Origin: Ottowia flava
GTDB lineage: Bacteria > Pseudomonadota > Gammaproteobacteria > Burkholderiales > Burkholderiaceae_C
Direction: 5' to 3'
Assembly (NCBI RefSeq): GCF_008017535.1
Contig: NZ_VRUA01000002.1
Span: 248,001-312,000, forward strand
Length of the DNA stretch: 64,000 nucleotides
The notes under the pieces are model-generated. The model was not told the DNA's origin. It saw only the letters and a program-made list of their open reading frames with translations, and did not search any database. The position numbers and the translations under genes were made by a program. This document shows, in pieces, positions 8,381 through 17,202 of this stretch. Each line of letters opens with the position of its first letter. The first letter of the stretch is position 1.

Positions 8381-9325
8381 ATGTCCGATCTGGCCCTGCT
8401 GCACGCCCGCGACCTCGTCAAACATTACGGCGACACGCGCGTGGTGGACGGGGTGTCCTTCCACATCGCGCCGGGCGAATGTCTGGGCGTGATTGGCCCC
8501 AACGGCGCCGGCAAAACGACCACCATCCGCCTGTGCCTGGGCCTGACGGCGGCGAACGCGGGGCAGATCCACTACTTTGAGCGCGAGGACGGCCAGGCGC
8601 TGGCCATGCCGCACGACGCGCTCGCGATCAAGGCGCGCCTGGGCGTGGTGTCGCAGTTCGATTCGCTCGACCCGGACTTCAGCTGCGCCGAAAACCTGGT
8701 CGTGTTCGGCCGCTACTTCGGCCTGCCGCGCGCCGAGCTGGCCGAACGCGTGCCGCCGCTGCTCGAATTTGCCGCGCTCACCCACAAGGCGGACGCCAAG
8801 CCGGGCGAGTTGTCGGGCGGCATGAAGCGCCGGCTGTCGTTGGCGCGCGCCCTCATCAACAACCCCGACCTGCTGCTGCTCGACGAGCCCACCACCGGGC
8901 TCGATCCGCAAGCGCGCCACCTGATGTGGGAGCGCCTGCAGATGCTGGTGTCGGGCGGCAAGTCGATCCTGCTGACCACGCACTTCATGGACGAGGCCGA
9001 GCGCCTGTGCCACCGGCTGCTGGTGCTGGACCACGGCCGCAAGATCGCGGAAGGTCGTCCGCGCGAGCTGATCGCCGAGCACCTGGAGCCCGAAGTGATC
9101 GAGGTCTACGGCCCCGGCGCGCGCGCCCTGGTCGGCGACCCGCTGGCCGCGCACGCCGAGCGCGTCGAGCAAAGCGGCGACACCGTCTTCTTCTACACCC
9201 ACAACGCGCGCGCCCTGCTGCAGGCGCTGCAAGCCCACCCGCAGCTGCGCACGCTGCACCGCCCGGCGAACCTGGAGGACCTGTTCCTCAAGCTCACCGG
9301 GCGCCAGATCCGCGAGGACGGTTGA
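8381..9325 (+). CDS. ABC transporter ATP-binding protein, NodI-type
   Basis: The 314-residue protein has one ABC ATPase domain: Walker [10 protein letters not shown] (about residues 38-46), Q-loop [14 protein letters not shown], signature LSGGMKRR (about 145), Walker [14 protein letters not shown] and the H-loop [15 protein letters not shown]-terminal extension of about 80 residues is typical of the NodI subfamily. It pairs with the permease 66 bp downstream, and the gap is largely an R1 copy. NodI/NodJ homologues outside rhizobia are general exporters of unknown lipid or saccharide cargo, so no nodulation role is implied. ATG 8381 is chosen because [17 protein letters not shown] begins the domain. 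Confidence 0.9.
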   Translation: MSDLALLHARDLVKHYGDTRVVDGVSFHIAPGECLGVIGPNGAGKTTTIRLCLGLTAANAGQIHYFEREDGQALAMPHDALAIKARLGVVSQFDSLDPDFSCAENLVVFGRYFGLPRAELAERVPPLLEFAALTHKADAKPGELSGGMKRRLSLARALINNPDLLLLDEPTTGLDPQARHLMWERLQMLVSGGKSILLTTHFMDEAERLCHRLLVLDHGRKIAEGRPRELIAEHLEPEVIEVYGPGARALVGDPLAAHAERVEQSGDTVFFYTHNARALLQALQAHPQLRTLHRPANLEDLFLKLTGRQIREDG

Positions 9326-9331
9326 TGGCCC

Positions 9332-9382
9332 AATCACCCTCCCGCCCTACAACCGCTTGCGCGGCCAGCTGCGTATTCAGGA
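9332..9382 (+). repeat. R1 repeat copy between ABC ATPase and permease genes
   Basis: Sense-oriented copy reading CGCCCTACAACCGCTTGCGC, then GGCCAGCTGCG. It occupies the intercistronic space and ends just before the permease ribosome site (AGGAG). Confidence 0.75.
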
Positions 9383-9391
9383 GCACGAACA

Positions 9392-10234
9392 ATGTCTGAC
9401 GCCCCTGCCGACGCGGCGCCTGCCGTGCCCGCCAGCGCCGCGCCCTCGGTCTGGGCGCCGCCGCAAGTGTCGATGCGCTGGTGGCCCGTGTTCCAGCGCA
9501 ACCTGCTGGTCTGGCGCAAGTTGGCCGTGCCCAGCCTGCTGGCCAACATCGGCGAGCCGCTGCTGTGGCTGGTCGCCTTCGGCTACGGCCTGGGCAGCAT
9601 GATCGGGCGCGTGCCCACCAACGGGCAGGAGGTGCCCTACATCCTGTTTCTGGCCAGCGGCTCGATCTGCATGAGCGCCATGAACGCGGCCAGCTTCGAG
9701 GCGCTCTACTCCACCTTCTCGCGCATGCACGTGCAGAAAACCTGGGACGGCATCCTCAACACCCCCGTGCAGTTGGACGACGTGGTGCTGGCCGAAATGC
9801 TTTGGGCGGGCTTCAAGGCGCTGTTCTCCGCCACCGCCATCCTGGGCGTGATGCTGGCACTGGGCATCAGCCACAGCCCCAAGCTGGTGCTGGTGTTGCC
9901 GATCCTGCTGCTCACCGGCGTCACCTTCGCCAGCCTGGCGCTGGTGTTCAACGCCAAGGCCAAGGGCTACGACTTCTTCACCTACTACTTCGCGGTGTTC
10001 CTGTCGCCGATGATGTTCCTATCCGGCGTCTTCTTCCCGCGCCAGCAACTGCCCGCCTTCGCGCAGGCCATCACCGACTGGCTGCCGCTGACCGCGGCCG
10101 TGGAGCTGGTGCGTCCGTTGTTTCTGGACCAATGGCCTGCGCATCCCCTGCGCCACCTGCTGGTGCTCGTGGTCTACGCCGTCGCCGGCTTCTGGGTCGC
10201 ACTGGCTTTTACGCGACAGCGATTTCGGGCCTGA
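9392..10234 (+). CDS. ABC-2 type permease, NodJ-type
   Basis: The 280-residue protein has an N-terminal cytosolic tail and about six hydrophobic helices. These include VPSLLANIGEPLLWLVAFGYG, the family region PYILFLASGSICMSAMNAAS and FLSPMMFLSGVFFPRQQLP (the ABC-2 signature). It should form the membrane channel of the exporter energised by the preceding ATPase. An AGGAG sits 8 nt before the ATG. A single permease gene implies a homodimer. The cargo is unknown. Confidence 0.88.
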   Translation: MSDAPADAAPAVPASAAPSVWAPPQVSMRWWPVFQRNLLVWRKLAVPSLLANIGEPLLWLVAFGYGLGSMIGRVPTNGQEVPYILFLASGSICMSAMNAASFEALYSTFSRMHVQKTWDGILNTPVQLDDVVLAEMLWAGFKALFSATAILGVMLALGISHSPKLVLVLPILLLTGVTFASLALVFNAKAKGYDFFTYYFAVFLSPMMFLSGVFFPRQQLPAFAQAITDWLPLTAAVELVRPLFLDQWPAHPLRHLLVLVVYAVAGFWVALAFTRQRFRA

Positions 10235-10273
10235 CGCGGCAATGCCGCACCCGTCGTCGGCGACCGATTTACT

Positions 10274-10330
10274 CACTTTTCAATAGCTGCCTGCGCAGAC
10301 TGCTGTAGGGTTGAAGCCTGATATCGCTTG
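10274..10330 (-). repeat. R1 repeat copy between convergent permease and MFS genes
   Basis: On the minus strand: CTTCAACCCTACAGCAGTCT, then GCGCAGGCAGCTATTG and an AT tail. It lies in the 170-bp gap between two converging genes. Confidence 0.85.
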
Positions 10331-10404
10331 AATCTGCGTCTCGCCCGGCCCATGCGACCGAGATGCTCTGACAGAGCGTTGCCGCGCCGTTGGATGGCGC
10401 CCGC

Positions 10405-12057
10405 TTAGGCGTGCCGCGCCGTCGTCTCGCGCACCGCGCGGCGCACTACCGGCGGCTCTTCGCCCAGGTGAAAGGCGAGCTTGCGTTCGCGCAGTCCGGC
10501 GTCGGCGGCGCTGACGCGGTCGAAGCGGCGCAGGTGCTCTGTCCACGAGGCGTCTTCGATCACCTCGACAAAGCGGCCGGGGTCGTTCACATCCGACAGC
10601 AGCTCCCAGGTCAGCGCCCCCTGGCGCAGGCGGGCACGGCGGCTCTCGTCCATCAGCGCGCGGAATTCGTCGGCGCGCGCCGGGTCGATCTGGTATTCGA
10701 TGGTGACCAACACGTGGCCGTGCGCGGGCGGCTCGGCCACGCGCGGGTGCGGCATTGGGCCGGCGGGCGTTGGGTCTTCCATCACGCCGCGGTCGGGCCA
10801 GCGCCAGTTCACCAGGGCCATGATCAGCGCGCCGCTGACGGCGCCCGCGGCCAGCGCCACCGGCACGCTGCTCCACGTGGCCACCTGGCCCCACACCGCC
10901 GCACCGGCTGCGCTGGCGCCCATGATGGCCATCTGGTACATCGACATGCCGCGCGCGCGCACCCAGTCGGGCAGGCTCAGTTGCGCGGACACACTGAGCG
11001 AGTTGGCTGTGGTCAGCCACGCCGCGCCGCCCACCGCCATCGCCGCCGCGCCCAGCCACAGGCTCTTGTTGAAGGCCATCACCGCCATGGTGAGCGCCTG
11101 GGTGGTCGCGCCCAGCAGCACGAGCCGGTCGCGCGACAGCTTCTGGCGCAGGCGCGGCAGCGCAAAACTGGACGCCACCGCGCCCCCGCCCATGGCCGCC
11201 AGCAGCACGGTGAAGGTGCCGGCGTTGCCGCCCTCGATGTTGCGCGCCACCAGCGGCAGCAGCGCCATCAGCGCGGTGGAGTGAAAGAAGAAGATCGCGA
11301 TGCGCGCCAGCACGCCCTTGAGGTGGTAGGACTGCGCAACGTACTGCAGGCCCACGCGCATGGCGCCGGTGAGGCGCTCGCGCCCCAGCGGGTCGACCCG
11401 GTGTTCACGCTGCCAACGCGAAATGACCACCGCCGCGGCGATCGACAGCAACGCGTTCAGCAGGAACACCCAGGCGCTGCCCAGCGCCGCGATGATGGCC
11501 CCGGCGATCAGCGGCCCGAGAATGCGCGAGGTGTTCATCGACACCCCGTTCAGCGCCAGCGCCGCCGGCAGCTTGCTGCGCGGCACCAGCTCGGGAACGA
11601 TGGCCGAAAACACCGGCCAGCGCAGCGCCAGGCCCACGCCGTTCAGGAAGATCAGCATCAACAACAGCGGCGGCGTCATCATCCCCGAAAACACCGCCAG
11701 CGACAGCACCACGCCCACCACCGCCACCCACAACTGGGTGAACAGCAGGAAGCGCTTGCGGTCCAGGATGTCGGCCAGCGCGCCCGAAGGCAAGCCCAGC
11801 AGAAACACCGGCAGCGTGGCCGCCGTCTGCACCAGCGCCACCCAGATCGGCTTGGACGTCAGCGTGGTCATCAGCCACGCCGAGGCCACGTCGTTCATCC
11901 ACATGCACAGGTTGGCGATCAGCCAGGTGCTCCACAGCATGGTGAACACGCTGTGCCGGAAGGGCGCCAGGGCGCTCAGCTCATCGGGGTCGATGGCGGG
12001 CGCGGATGAGGGCGTGTCGCGGCGGCTGTCGGGCATGGGCGCTTGATCATAGGCCAA
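10405..12057 (-). CDS. MFS transporter of the EntS/DUF894 type with C-terminal monooxygenase-like domain
   Basis: The 550-residue protein has a long MFS region (about residues 30-420) with alternating hydrophobic helices and the intracellular loop GALADILDRKRF. It starts with FRHSVFTMLWSTWLIANLCMWMNDVASAW, quoted only to its helix order, which is typical of the MFS_3 (enterobactin exporter-like) group. A soluble tail of about 110 residues (VLVTIEYQIDPARADEF, then GALTWELLSDVNDPGRF) looks like an antibiotic-biosynthesis-monooxygenase-type fold, a known addition in this group. It is probably a drug or metabolite exporter. The start is uncertain between 12057 and a second ATG at 12036; neither has a clear ribosome site. 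Confidence 0.8.
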   Translation of the reverse strand: MAYDQAPMPDSRRDTPSSAPAIDPDELSALAPFRHSVFTMLWSTWLIANLCMWMNDVASAWLMTTLTSKPIWVALVQTAATLPVFLLGLPSGALADILDRKRFLLFTQLWVAVVGVVLSLAVFSGMMTPPLLLMLIFLNGVGLALRWPVFSAIVPELVPRSKLPAALALNGVSMNTSRILGPLIAGAIIAALGSAWVFLLNALLSIAAAVVISRWQREHRVDPLGRERLTGAMRVGLQYVAQSYHLKGVLARIAIFFFHSTALMALLPLVARNIEGGNAGTFTVLLAAMGGGAVASSFALPRLRQKLSRDRLVLLGATTQALTMAVMAFNKSLWLGAAAMAVGGAAWLTTANSLSVSAQLSLPDWVRARGMSMYQMAIMGASAAGAAVWGQVATWSSVPVALAAGAVSGALIMALVNWRWPDRGVMEDPTPAGPMPHPRVAEPPAHGHVLVTIEYQIDPARADEFRALMDESRRARLRQGALTWELLSDVNDPGRFVEVIEDASWTEHLRRFDRVSAADAGLRERKLAFHLGEEPPVVRRAVRETTARHA

Positions 12058-12081
12058 CCAACGGCTTGGCGTGATGCTCCG

Positions 12082-12125
12082 GTTGCTATGCTTTCGGAAG
12101 CTGCCTGCGCAATGCCAGCAACAGC
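12082..12125 (-). repeat. Degenerate R1 repeat copy downstream of pssA
   Basis: Minus strand: CATTGCGCAGGCAGCTTCCG, then AAAGCATAGCAA. The CCCTAC part has diverged. It lies in the 114-bp gap between pssA and the MFS gene. Confidence 0.6.
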
Positions 12126-12171
12126 GACAGGCCTGATTGTTTTTTGAAACCTGTGCGCGTAGCAGTAGGTA

Positions 12172-12810
12172 TCAAAACTTCGGTAGGCGGATGCGACTGA
12201 TCATGAGCGAGCCGGACAGCGCATACAGCAGCACCAGCGGGTGCAGCGTGAAGCCCGCGATGCGGACGGAGCCGCCCCACAGGTTCGGCCCGATCGCGCC
12301 CATCGCTGCCGCCACCCAGAGCAGCAGCACCAGCAGGATGGACGTCGGAATCGGCGTGCCTTCGAAGTACTTCACCTTGTCGCCGCCGTCCGACAGGGCT
12401 TCGGCGGTGACGTTGAAGCGCGCGAGCCGCGACACACCGCAGGCCACGAAAAAACCCAGCACGACGCGGTCCCACAGGCCCTGCATGCCACAGCCGTAGG
12501 CGATCAGCGCCGGCGCCACGCCGAAGGAGATGACATCGGCCAGCGAATCCAGCTCGCGCCCCAGCAGCGAAGACTTCTGCCGCCAGCGCGCCACGCGGCC
12601 GTCGAAGATGTCGAACACCAGCGCAGCAACCACCAGCGCGCACGCGTAATAGATGTGCTGCACGCTGCCGACCTGGATGTAGGTGATGATGGCGAACATC
12701 GCCCCCACGCCGCACACGGCGTTGCCCAGGGTGAACCAGTCCGCGAGGTGGAACTCGCGGATCATGGAAAACGGTTTGGGCTTGTGCGCTGGGGTATTCG
12801 GGTCGCTCAT
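12172..12810 (-). CDS. pssA: CDP-diacylglycerol--serine O-phosphatidyltransferase
   Basis: The 212-residue membrane enzyme has the CDP-alcohol phosphotransferase signature DG-x2-AR-x8-G-x3-D-x3-D, seen as DGRVARWRQKSSLLGRELDS followed by LAD. Hydrophobic helices surround it. It makes phosphatidylserine, the substrate for Psd (4896-5744). The protein ends abruptly in MISRIRLPKF. Many relatives continue further, and an R1-like repeat begins shortly after the stop, so a truncated C-terminus is possible but unproven. The catalytic part is complete. Confidence 0.9.
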   Translation of the reverse strand: MSDPNTPAHKPKPFSMIREFHLADWFTLGNAVCGVGAMFAIITYIQVGSVQHIYYACALVVAALVFDIFDGRVARWRQKSSLLGRELDSLADVISFGVAPALIAYGCGMQGLWDRVVLGFFVACGVSRLARFNVTAEALSDGGDKVKYFEGTPIPTSILLVLLLWVAAAMGAIGPNLWGGSVRIAGFTLHPLVLLYALSGSLMISRIRLPKF

Positions 12811-12846
12811 CGCCGCCAGTGTGCCGCGCGCACGGTGGAACGCCTG

Positions 12847-13824
12847 TCAGCCAAGGCCGCGAATCGCCCCCGGTGCGGGCTCAGCCACCCGGCGCTCCAG
12901 AGCGTCGATGAACAGCGCGGCCACGTCGCAGCCGGTCTGCTGCGTGATTTCCTGAAAGGCCGTGGGGCTGGTGACGTTGATCTCGGTCACCTTGGTGCCG
13001 ATGATGTCCAGCCCGATCAGCAGCAGCCCGCGCGGCGCCAGCACCTGCCCGATGGCGCGCGCCGTGGCGCGGTCGGTGTCGGTGAGCGGTTGCGCCACGC
13101 CCTTGCCGCCTGCGGCCAGGTTGCCGCGCACCTCGCTGCCTTGCGGGATGCGCGCCAGGCAGAAGGGCACGGGCTCGCCGTCGATGATCAGCACGCGCTT
13201 GTCGCCCTCCACGATTTCGGGCAGGAACTTCTGCACCATCAGCGTAACTGCGCCATGGTGGTTGAGCGTCTCGATGATGCTGCCCAGGTTCAGGCCATCG
13301 GCTTTCACGCGGAAGATGCCCATGCCGCCCATGCCGTCAAGCGGCTTGCAGATGATGTCCTGGTGCTCGGCGTGAAAGGCACGCACGTCGTCGGCCGAAC
13401 GGGTGACCAGGGTCGGGCCGATGAACTGCGGGAACTCCATCACCGCGAGCTTCTCGGGGTGCTCGCGCAGCGAAGCCGGTCGGTTGATGACGCGGGCGCC
13501 CTCGCGCTCCGCCTGCGACAAAAGGTGCGTGCAATAAATGAATTCGGCGTCGAACGGCGGGTCCTTGCGCATCAGCACGGCGTCGACGTCGCGCAGCGCG
13601 ACCGCGCGCGGTTCGCTGGCGCTGTACCAGTTCGCACTGTCCCCCGTCAGCGTGATGTCGCGCACCGTCGCCATCACCGGCTGGCCGCTTTGCCAGCGGA
13701 TGTCGCGCGGCTCGCAGGCCGTGAGCTGGTGCCCGCGCCGCGCCGCCTCGCGCATCATGGCGAAGGTGGTGTCCTTGTAGATCTTGAAGTGGTCGAGCGG
13801 GTCGGCGATGACGAGCAGGTTCAT
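12847..13824 (-). CDS. gshB: Glutathione synthetase
   Basis: The 325-residue ATP-grasp enzyme matches the proteobacterial GshB length. It begins MNLLVIADPLDHFKIYKDTTF. It carries the pre-ATP-grasp MRKDPPFDAEFIY motif, the ATP-site stretch IICKPLDGMGGMGIFRV and the metal-binding end LIGLDIIGTKVTEINVTSPT. It adds glycine to gamma-glutamylcysteine. gshA lies 3.4 kb upstream on the same strand, separated by benE and kup. Confidence 0.96.
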   Translation of the reverse strand: MNLLVIADPLDHFKIYKDTTFAMMREAARRGHQLTACEPRDIRWQSGQPVMATVRDITLTGDSANWYSASEPRAVALRDVDAVLMRKDPPFDAEFIYCTHLLSQAEREGARVINRPASLREHPEKLAVMEFPQFIGPTLVTRSADDVRAFHAEHQDIICKPLDGMGGMGIFRVKADGLNLGSIIETLNHHGAVTLMVQKFLPEIVEGDKRVLIIDGEPVPFCLARIPQGSEVRGNLAAGGKGVAQPLTDTDRATARAIGQVLAPRGLLLIGLDIIGTKVTEINVTSPTAFQEITQQTGCDVAALFIDALERRVAEPAPGAIRGLG

Positions 13825-13881
13825 GGGTGACAGTCCGGTTCACACAGCGGCGCACGCAGCCGCCGGGGCCGCCATCTTGCC

Positions 13882-15075
13882 TTATCGCGCCGGGTCTTGC
13901 GCGCCTGGGGCCGTGCGCCGCCACTGCGCGATGGCCAGCGCCAGCGCACCGGCGACAACGCCCCAAAAGGCCGAGCCAATGCCCCACAGCGTGACACCCG
14001 AGAGCGTGACGAGGAAGGTGATGACGGCCGGTTCGCGGTGCGCTTCGTCCTTGACTGCGGCGACCAGGCCGTTGCCGATGGTGGCCAGCAGCGCCAGCCC
14101 GGCGATGGCCGCGACCAGTTCCTTCGGGAAAGCGGTCAGCAGCCCCGTCACGGCCGCGCCGAACAGGCCGACCAGCACGTAGAACACCCCGCAGGCCACG
14201 GCGGCGGTGTAGCGCCGGTCGCGGTCCGGGTGCGCCTCCGGCCCCATGCAAATGGCGGCGGTGATCGCACTGAGGTTGAGCGCGTACCCGCCAAACGGTG
14301 CCAGCATCAGCGTGGCGATGCCCGTGAGGCTGATCAAGCGGCTGATCGGCATGTCGTAGCCCGCGGCCCGGATCGCGGCCACGCCCGGCAGGTTCTGCGA
14401 CGCCATGGTCACCACGAAGAGCGGCAGCGCCAGGCTCACGGCCGCCTGCCACGTGAAGTGCGGTGTGGTCCAGACCGGGTGCGCCCATTCCCACTGCACG
14501 GCCGACCAACCGATCCGCCCCTGGGCCGCGGCGATGGCGATGCCCACCAGCAGCGTGATCGGCACCGCGTAGCGCGGCAGCAGGCGCTTGCCGAGCAGGT
14601 ACGCGACAAGCATCGCGATGACCAGCAGCGGCGCCGTCTGCGCGGCCGAAAACGCCGACATCCCAAAGCGCGCCAGCACGCCCGCCAGCAGCGCCGACGC
14701 GATGGCCATGGGGATGCGGTTCATCACGCGCGCAAACCACCCGGTGGCCCCCGCCAGCGTGATCAACACGGCGCAGACGATGAAGGCGCCCACCGCTTCG
14801 TGCATCGAGTAGCCCATGCCCGCGCTGGCCAGCACGGCCGCGCCGGGCGTGCTCCAGGCGATCATCACCGGCTGCTTCAGCCACAGCGAGGGCAACGCCG
14901 TGGTCAACCCCATGCCCAGGCCCAGCGCCCACATCCAGGACGTGGTCTGCTCGGGTGTGGCGCCAAAGGCCTGTGCGGCCTGGAACACCAGCGCGACGGA
15001 ACTGGTGAAGCCTACCAGCACGGCCACGAAACCGGCGACGACCGCCGAGACGCTCAGGTCGCGAAAGAAGCTCAT
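13882..15075 (-). CDS. benE: Benzoate/H+ symporter family transporter (BenE)
   Basis: The 397-residue integral membrane protein has about twelve hydrophobic segments. Family stretches are WSTPGAAVLASAGMGYSMHE and ALNLSAITAAICMGPEAHPD. BenE proteins import benzoate with protons in characterised cases, but many homologues have unknown substrates. No benzoate catabolic genes are adjacent, although the window has a gentisate ring-cleavage operon. The ATG at 15075 (MSFFRDLSVSAVVAGF) matches the family start. It is 57 bp upstream of gshB. Confidence 0.85.
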   Translation of the reverse strand: MSFFRDLSVSAVVAGFVAVLVGFTSSVALVFQAAQAFGATPEQTTSWMWALGLGMGLTTALPSLWLKQPVMIAWSTPGAAVLASAGMGYSMHEAVGAFIVCAVLITLAGATGWFARVMNRIPMAIASALLAGVLARFGMSAFSAAQTAPLLVIAMLVAYLLGKRLLPRYAVPITLLVGIAIAAAQGRIGWSAVQWEWAHPVWTTPHFTWQAAVSLALPLFVVTMASQNLPGVAAIRAAGYDMPISRLISLTGIATLMLAPFGGYALNLSAITAAICMGPEAHPDRDRRYTAAVACGVFYVLVGLFGAAVTGLLTAFPKELVAAIAGLALLATIGNGLVAAVKDEAHREPAVITFLVTLSGVTLWGIGSAFWGVVAGALALAIAQWRRTAPGAQDPAR

Positions 15076-15109
15076 GCGGCGCTGCGGCGCGCGGAGACGA
15101 CGCGGCAAA

Positions 15110-15168
15110 AAACTATCAAATCAATAGCTGCCTGCGCAGGTGGCCGTAGGGCTGCAGACACAAAACAC
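15110..15168 (-). repeat. R1 repeat copy between kup and benE
   Basis: Directly follows the kup stop in kup sense: GCAGCCCTACGGCCACCTGC, then GCAGGCAGCTATTGATTTGA. Near-consensus. Confidence 0.85.
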
Positions 15169-17040
15169 TTAAATTTCAACTTTGGAGCCCAGCTCGACCA
15201 CAGCGTTGCTTGGCAGGTTCAGGAACTCGGCCGCGGCGGTGGCGCTGTGGTGCATCTGGGCGAACAGCTTCTCGCGCCACGGCATCATGCCGGAGCCGAT
15301 AGTGGGCGTGACGATGTCGCGCGAGAGGAAGTAGCTGGTCGACATCGGGTTGAGTTTGATGCCGCGCGCCGACAGCAGCGCCAGCGCCTTGGGCAGGTCC
15401 TGGTCGTTCTTGAAACCGTAGTGCACGATGACCTGCCAGCAGTCGTGGCCGAGCGAATCGACCTGCAGGCGCTTGTCCATCCCGATCCAGGGCACTTCGT
15501 GGCTGCGCACGGTGACGAACAGGTTCTGCTCGTGCAGCACCTTGTTGTGCTTGAGGTTGTGCAGCATGGCGTTGGGCACAACGTCGGGCTGCGAGGTCAT
15601 GAACACGGCCGTGCCTTCCACCCGCGCGGGTGGCGAGACGAAGACCGATTCGAGGAAGGTCTTGAGGTCAATCGCCGAGGCGCGCAGCGTGCGCACCAGC
15701 AGGTCGCGCCCGTCCTTCCAGGTGATCATCAGCATGAAGATGGCGCCGCCGATCAGCAGCGGGAACCAGCCGCCCTCGAACAGCTTGAGCAGGTTGGAGC
15801 TGAAGAAGGCCAGATCGACCGTGAAGAAAAAGCCCGTGGCGCCCAGGCACAGCCACAGCGGGTAGCCCCAGCCGTAGCGGATCACAAAGAAGGTGAGCAC
15901 GGTGGTGATCAGCATGTCGAGCGTGACGGCAATGCCGTAAGCAGCGGCCAGGTTGCTGGACGAACGGAACAGCACAACGGCCAGCACGATCAGCGCGAAC
16001 AGCGTCCAGTTGACGAAGGGCATGTAGATCTGGCCCGTGTCCTTGGTGCTGGTGTGGCGGATCTGCAGGCGCGGCAGGTAGCCCAGCTGGATGACCTGCT
16101 TGGTCACGCTGAACGCGCCGCTGATCAGCGCCTGCGACGCGATCACCGTGGCCATGGTTGCCATGCCCACCAGCGGCAGCGCAAACCAGTCGGGCGCGAG
16201 GTGGAAGAACGGGTTCTTCACCGCCTCGGGCTCGGCCAGCAGCAGCGCACCCTGGCCAAAGTAGTTAAGCGTGAGCGCGGGCATCACGATCGAGAACCAG
16301 GCGATGCGGATCGGCTTCTTGCCGAAGTGCCCCATGTCGGCGTAGAGCGCCTCGCCCCCGGTCACGCACAGCACCACAGCGCCGAGAATGATGAAGGCCG
16401 TGCCGGGCTGGCGCCAGATGAAACCCAGCGCGTGGTGCGGGCTGAGGGCGCTCAAGATCTCGGGGTGATCAACGATGTGGTAAACGCCCAGCGACGCGAT
16501 GGTGGCAAACCACACCAGCATCACCGGTCCGAAGAACTTGCCGATGCCGGCCGTCCCGCGTTTTTGCACCCAGAACAGCAGAAACAGCACGACCAAGGTG
16601 AGCGGAATCACGGCCTTGGTGAAGGTGGGCGAGACGACTTCCAGCCCCTCCACCGCCGACAGCACCGAGATGGCCGGGGTGATGACGCCATCGCCGTAGA
16701 ACAGGCAGGTGCCGAAGATGCCGATCAGCAGCATCCACTTGCGCAGCGCGGGTGCCTTGTCCTTCACCGATTGCGACGCCAGCGCCAGCATGGCGACCAG
16801 ACCGCCCTCGCCGTGGTTGTCGGCGCGCAGCACCAGCGTCACGTACTTCAGCGAGACGATGATCGTCAGCGTCCAGAAGATGATGGACAGCACGCCGTAG
16901 ACGTTGGCGTGCGTGAAAGGCACATGGCCGGAGCCGAACACCTCCTTCACGGCGTACAGCACGCTGGTGCCGATGTCGCCGTAGACCACGCCGATGGCGC
17001 CCACGGTCAGGGCGGGAAGGGAGGATTTGGAGTCAGACAC
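15169..17040 (-). CDS. kup: Low-affinity K+/H+ symporter Kup
   Basis: The 623-residue protein matches the usual Kup length. The first half has about twelve hydrophobic helices, starting [20 protein letters not shown] and including [20 protein letters not shown], both hallmarks of the KUP/HAK family. The last ~170 residues form a hydrophilic cytoplasmic domain. Kup takes up K+ with protons, especially at acid pH. It sits between gshB-benE and gshA on the same strand. Glutathione gates K+ efflux in many Gram-negatives, so the proximity may be meaningful, but this is speculation. Confidence 0.95.
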   Translation of the reverse strand: MSDSKSSLPALTVGAIGVVYGDIGTSVLYAVKEVFGSGHVPFTHANVYGVLSIIFWTLTIIVSLKYVTLVLRADNHGEGGLVAMLALASQSVKDKAPALRKWMLLIGIFGTCLFYGDGVITPAISVLSAVEGLEVVSPTFTKAVIPLTLVVLFLLFWVQKRGTAGIGKFFGPVMLVWFATIASLGVYHIVDHPEILSALSPHHALGFIWRQPGTAFIILGAVVLCVTGGEALYADMGHFGKKPIRIAWFSIVMPALTLNYFGQGALLLAEPEAVKNPFFHLAPDWFALPLVGMATMATVIASQALISGAFSVTKQVIQLGYLPRLQIRHTSTKDTGQIYMPFVNWTLFALIVLAVVLFRSSSNLAAAYGIAVTLDMLITTVLTFFVIRYGWGYPLWLCLGATGFFFTVDLAFFSSNLLKLFEGGWFPLLIGGAIFMLMITWKDGRDLLVRTLRASAIDLKTFLESVFVSPPARVEGTAVFMTSQPDVVPNAMLHNLKHNKVLHEQNLFVTVRSHEVPWIGMDKRLQVDSLGHDCWQVIVHYGFKNDQDLPKALALLSARGIKLNPMSTSYFLSRDIVTPTIGSGMMPWREKLFAQMHHSATAAAEFLNLPSNAVVELGSKVEI

Positions 17041-17202
17041 AGATCAGGTCAGTGGCATCGCGCACGGGACGTGAGCGTAAACGACTTCCCGGCGACGCGG
17101 GCAACAACAAGCGGTCGGGGCGCCAGATGGCAACCATACAGGGCTTGGGTGTCGGTAGCGAGAAGGGCGGCCGGTCTGCGCTGTCCGAAGGCGCCCTTGC
17201 GG

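Noticed and set aside
8381-10234. Nodulation function for the NodI/NodJ-type exporter
   Set aside because: No other nod genes are present, and these ABC pairs occur widely in non-symbiotic Burkholderiales.
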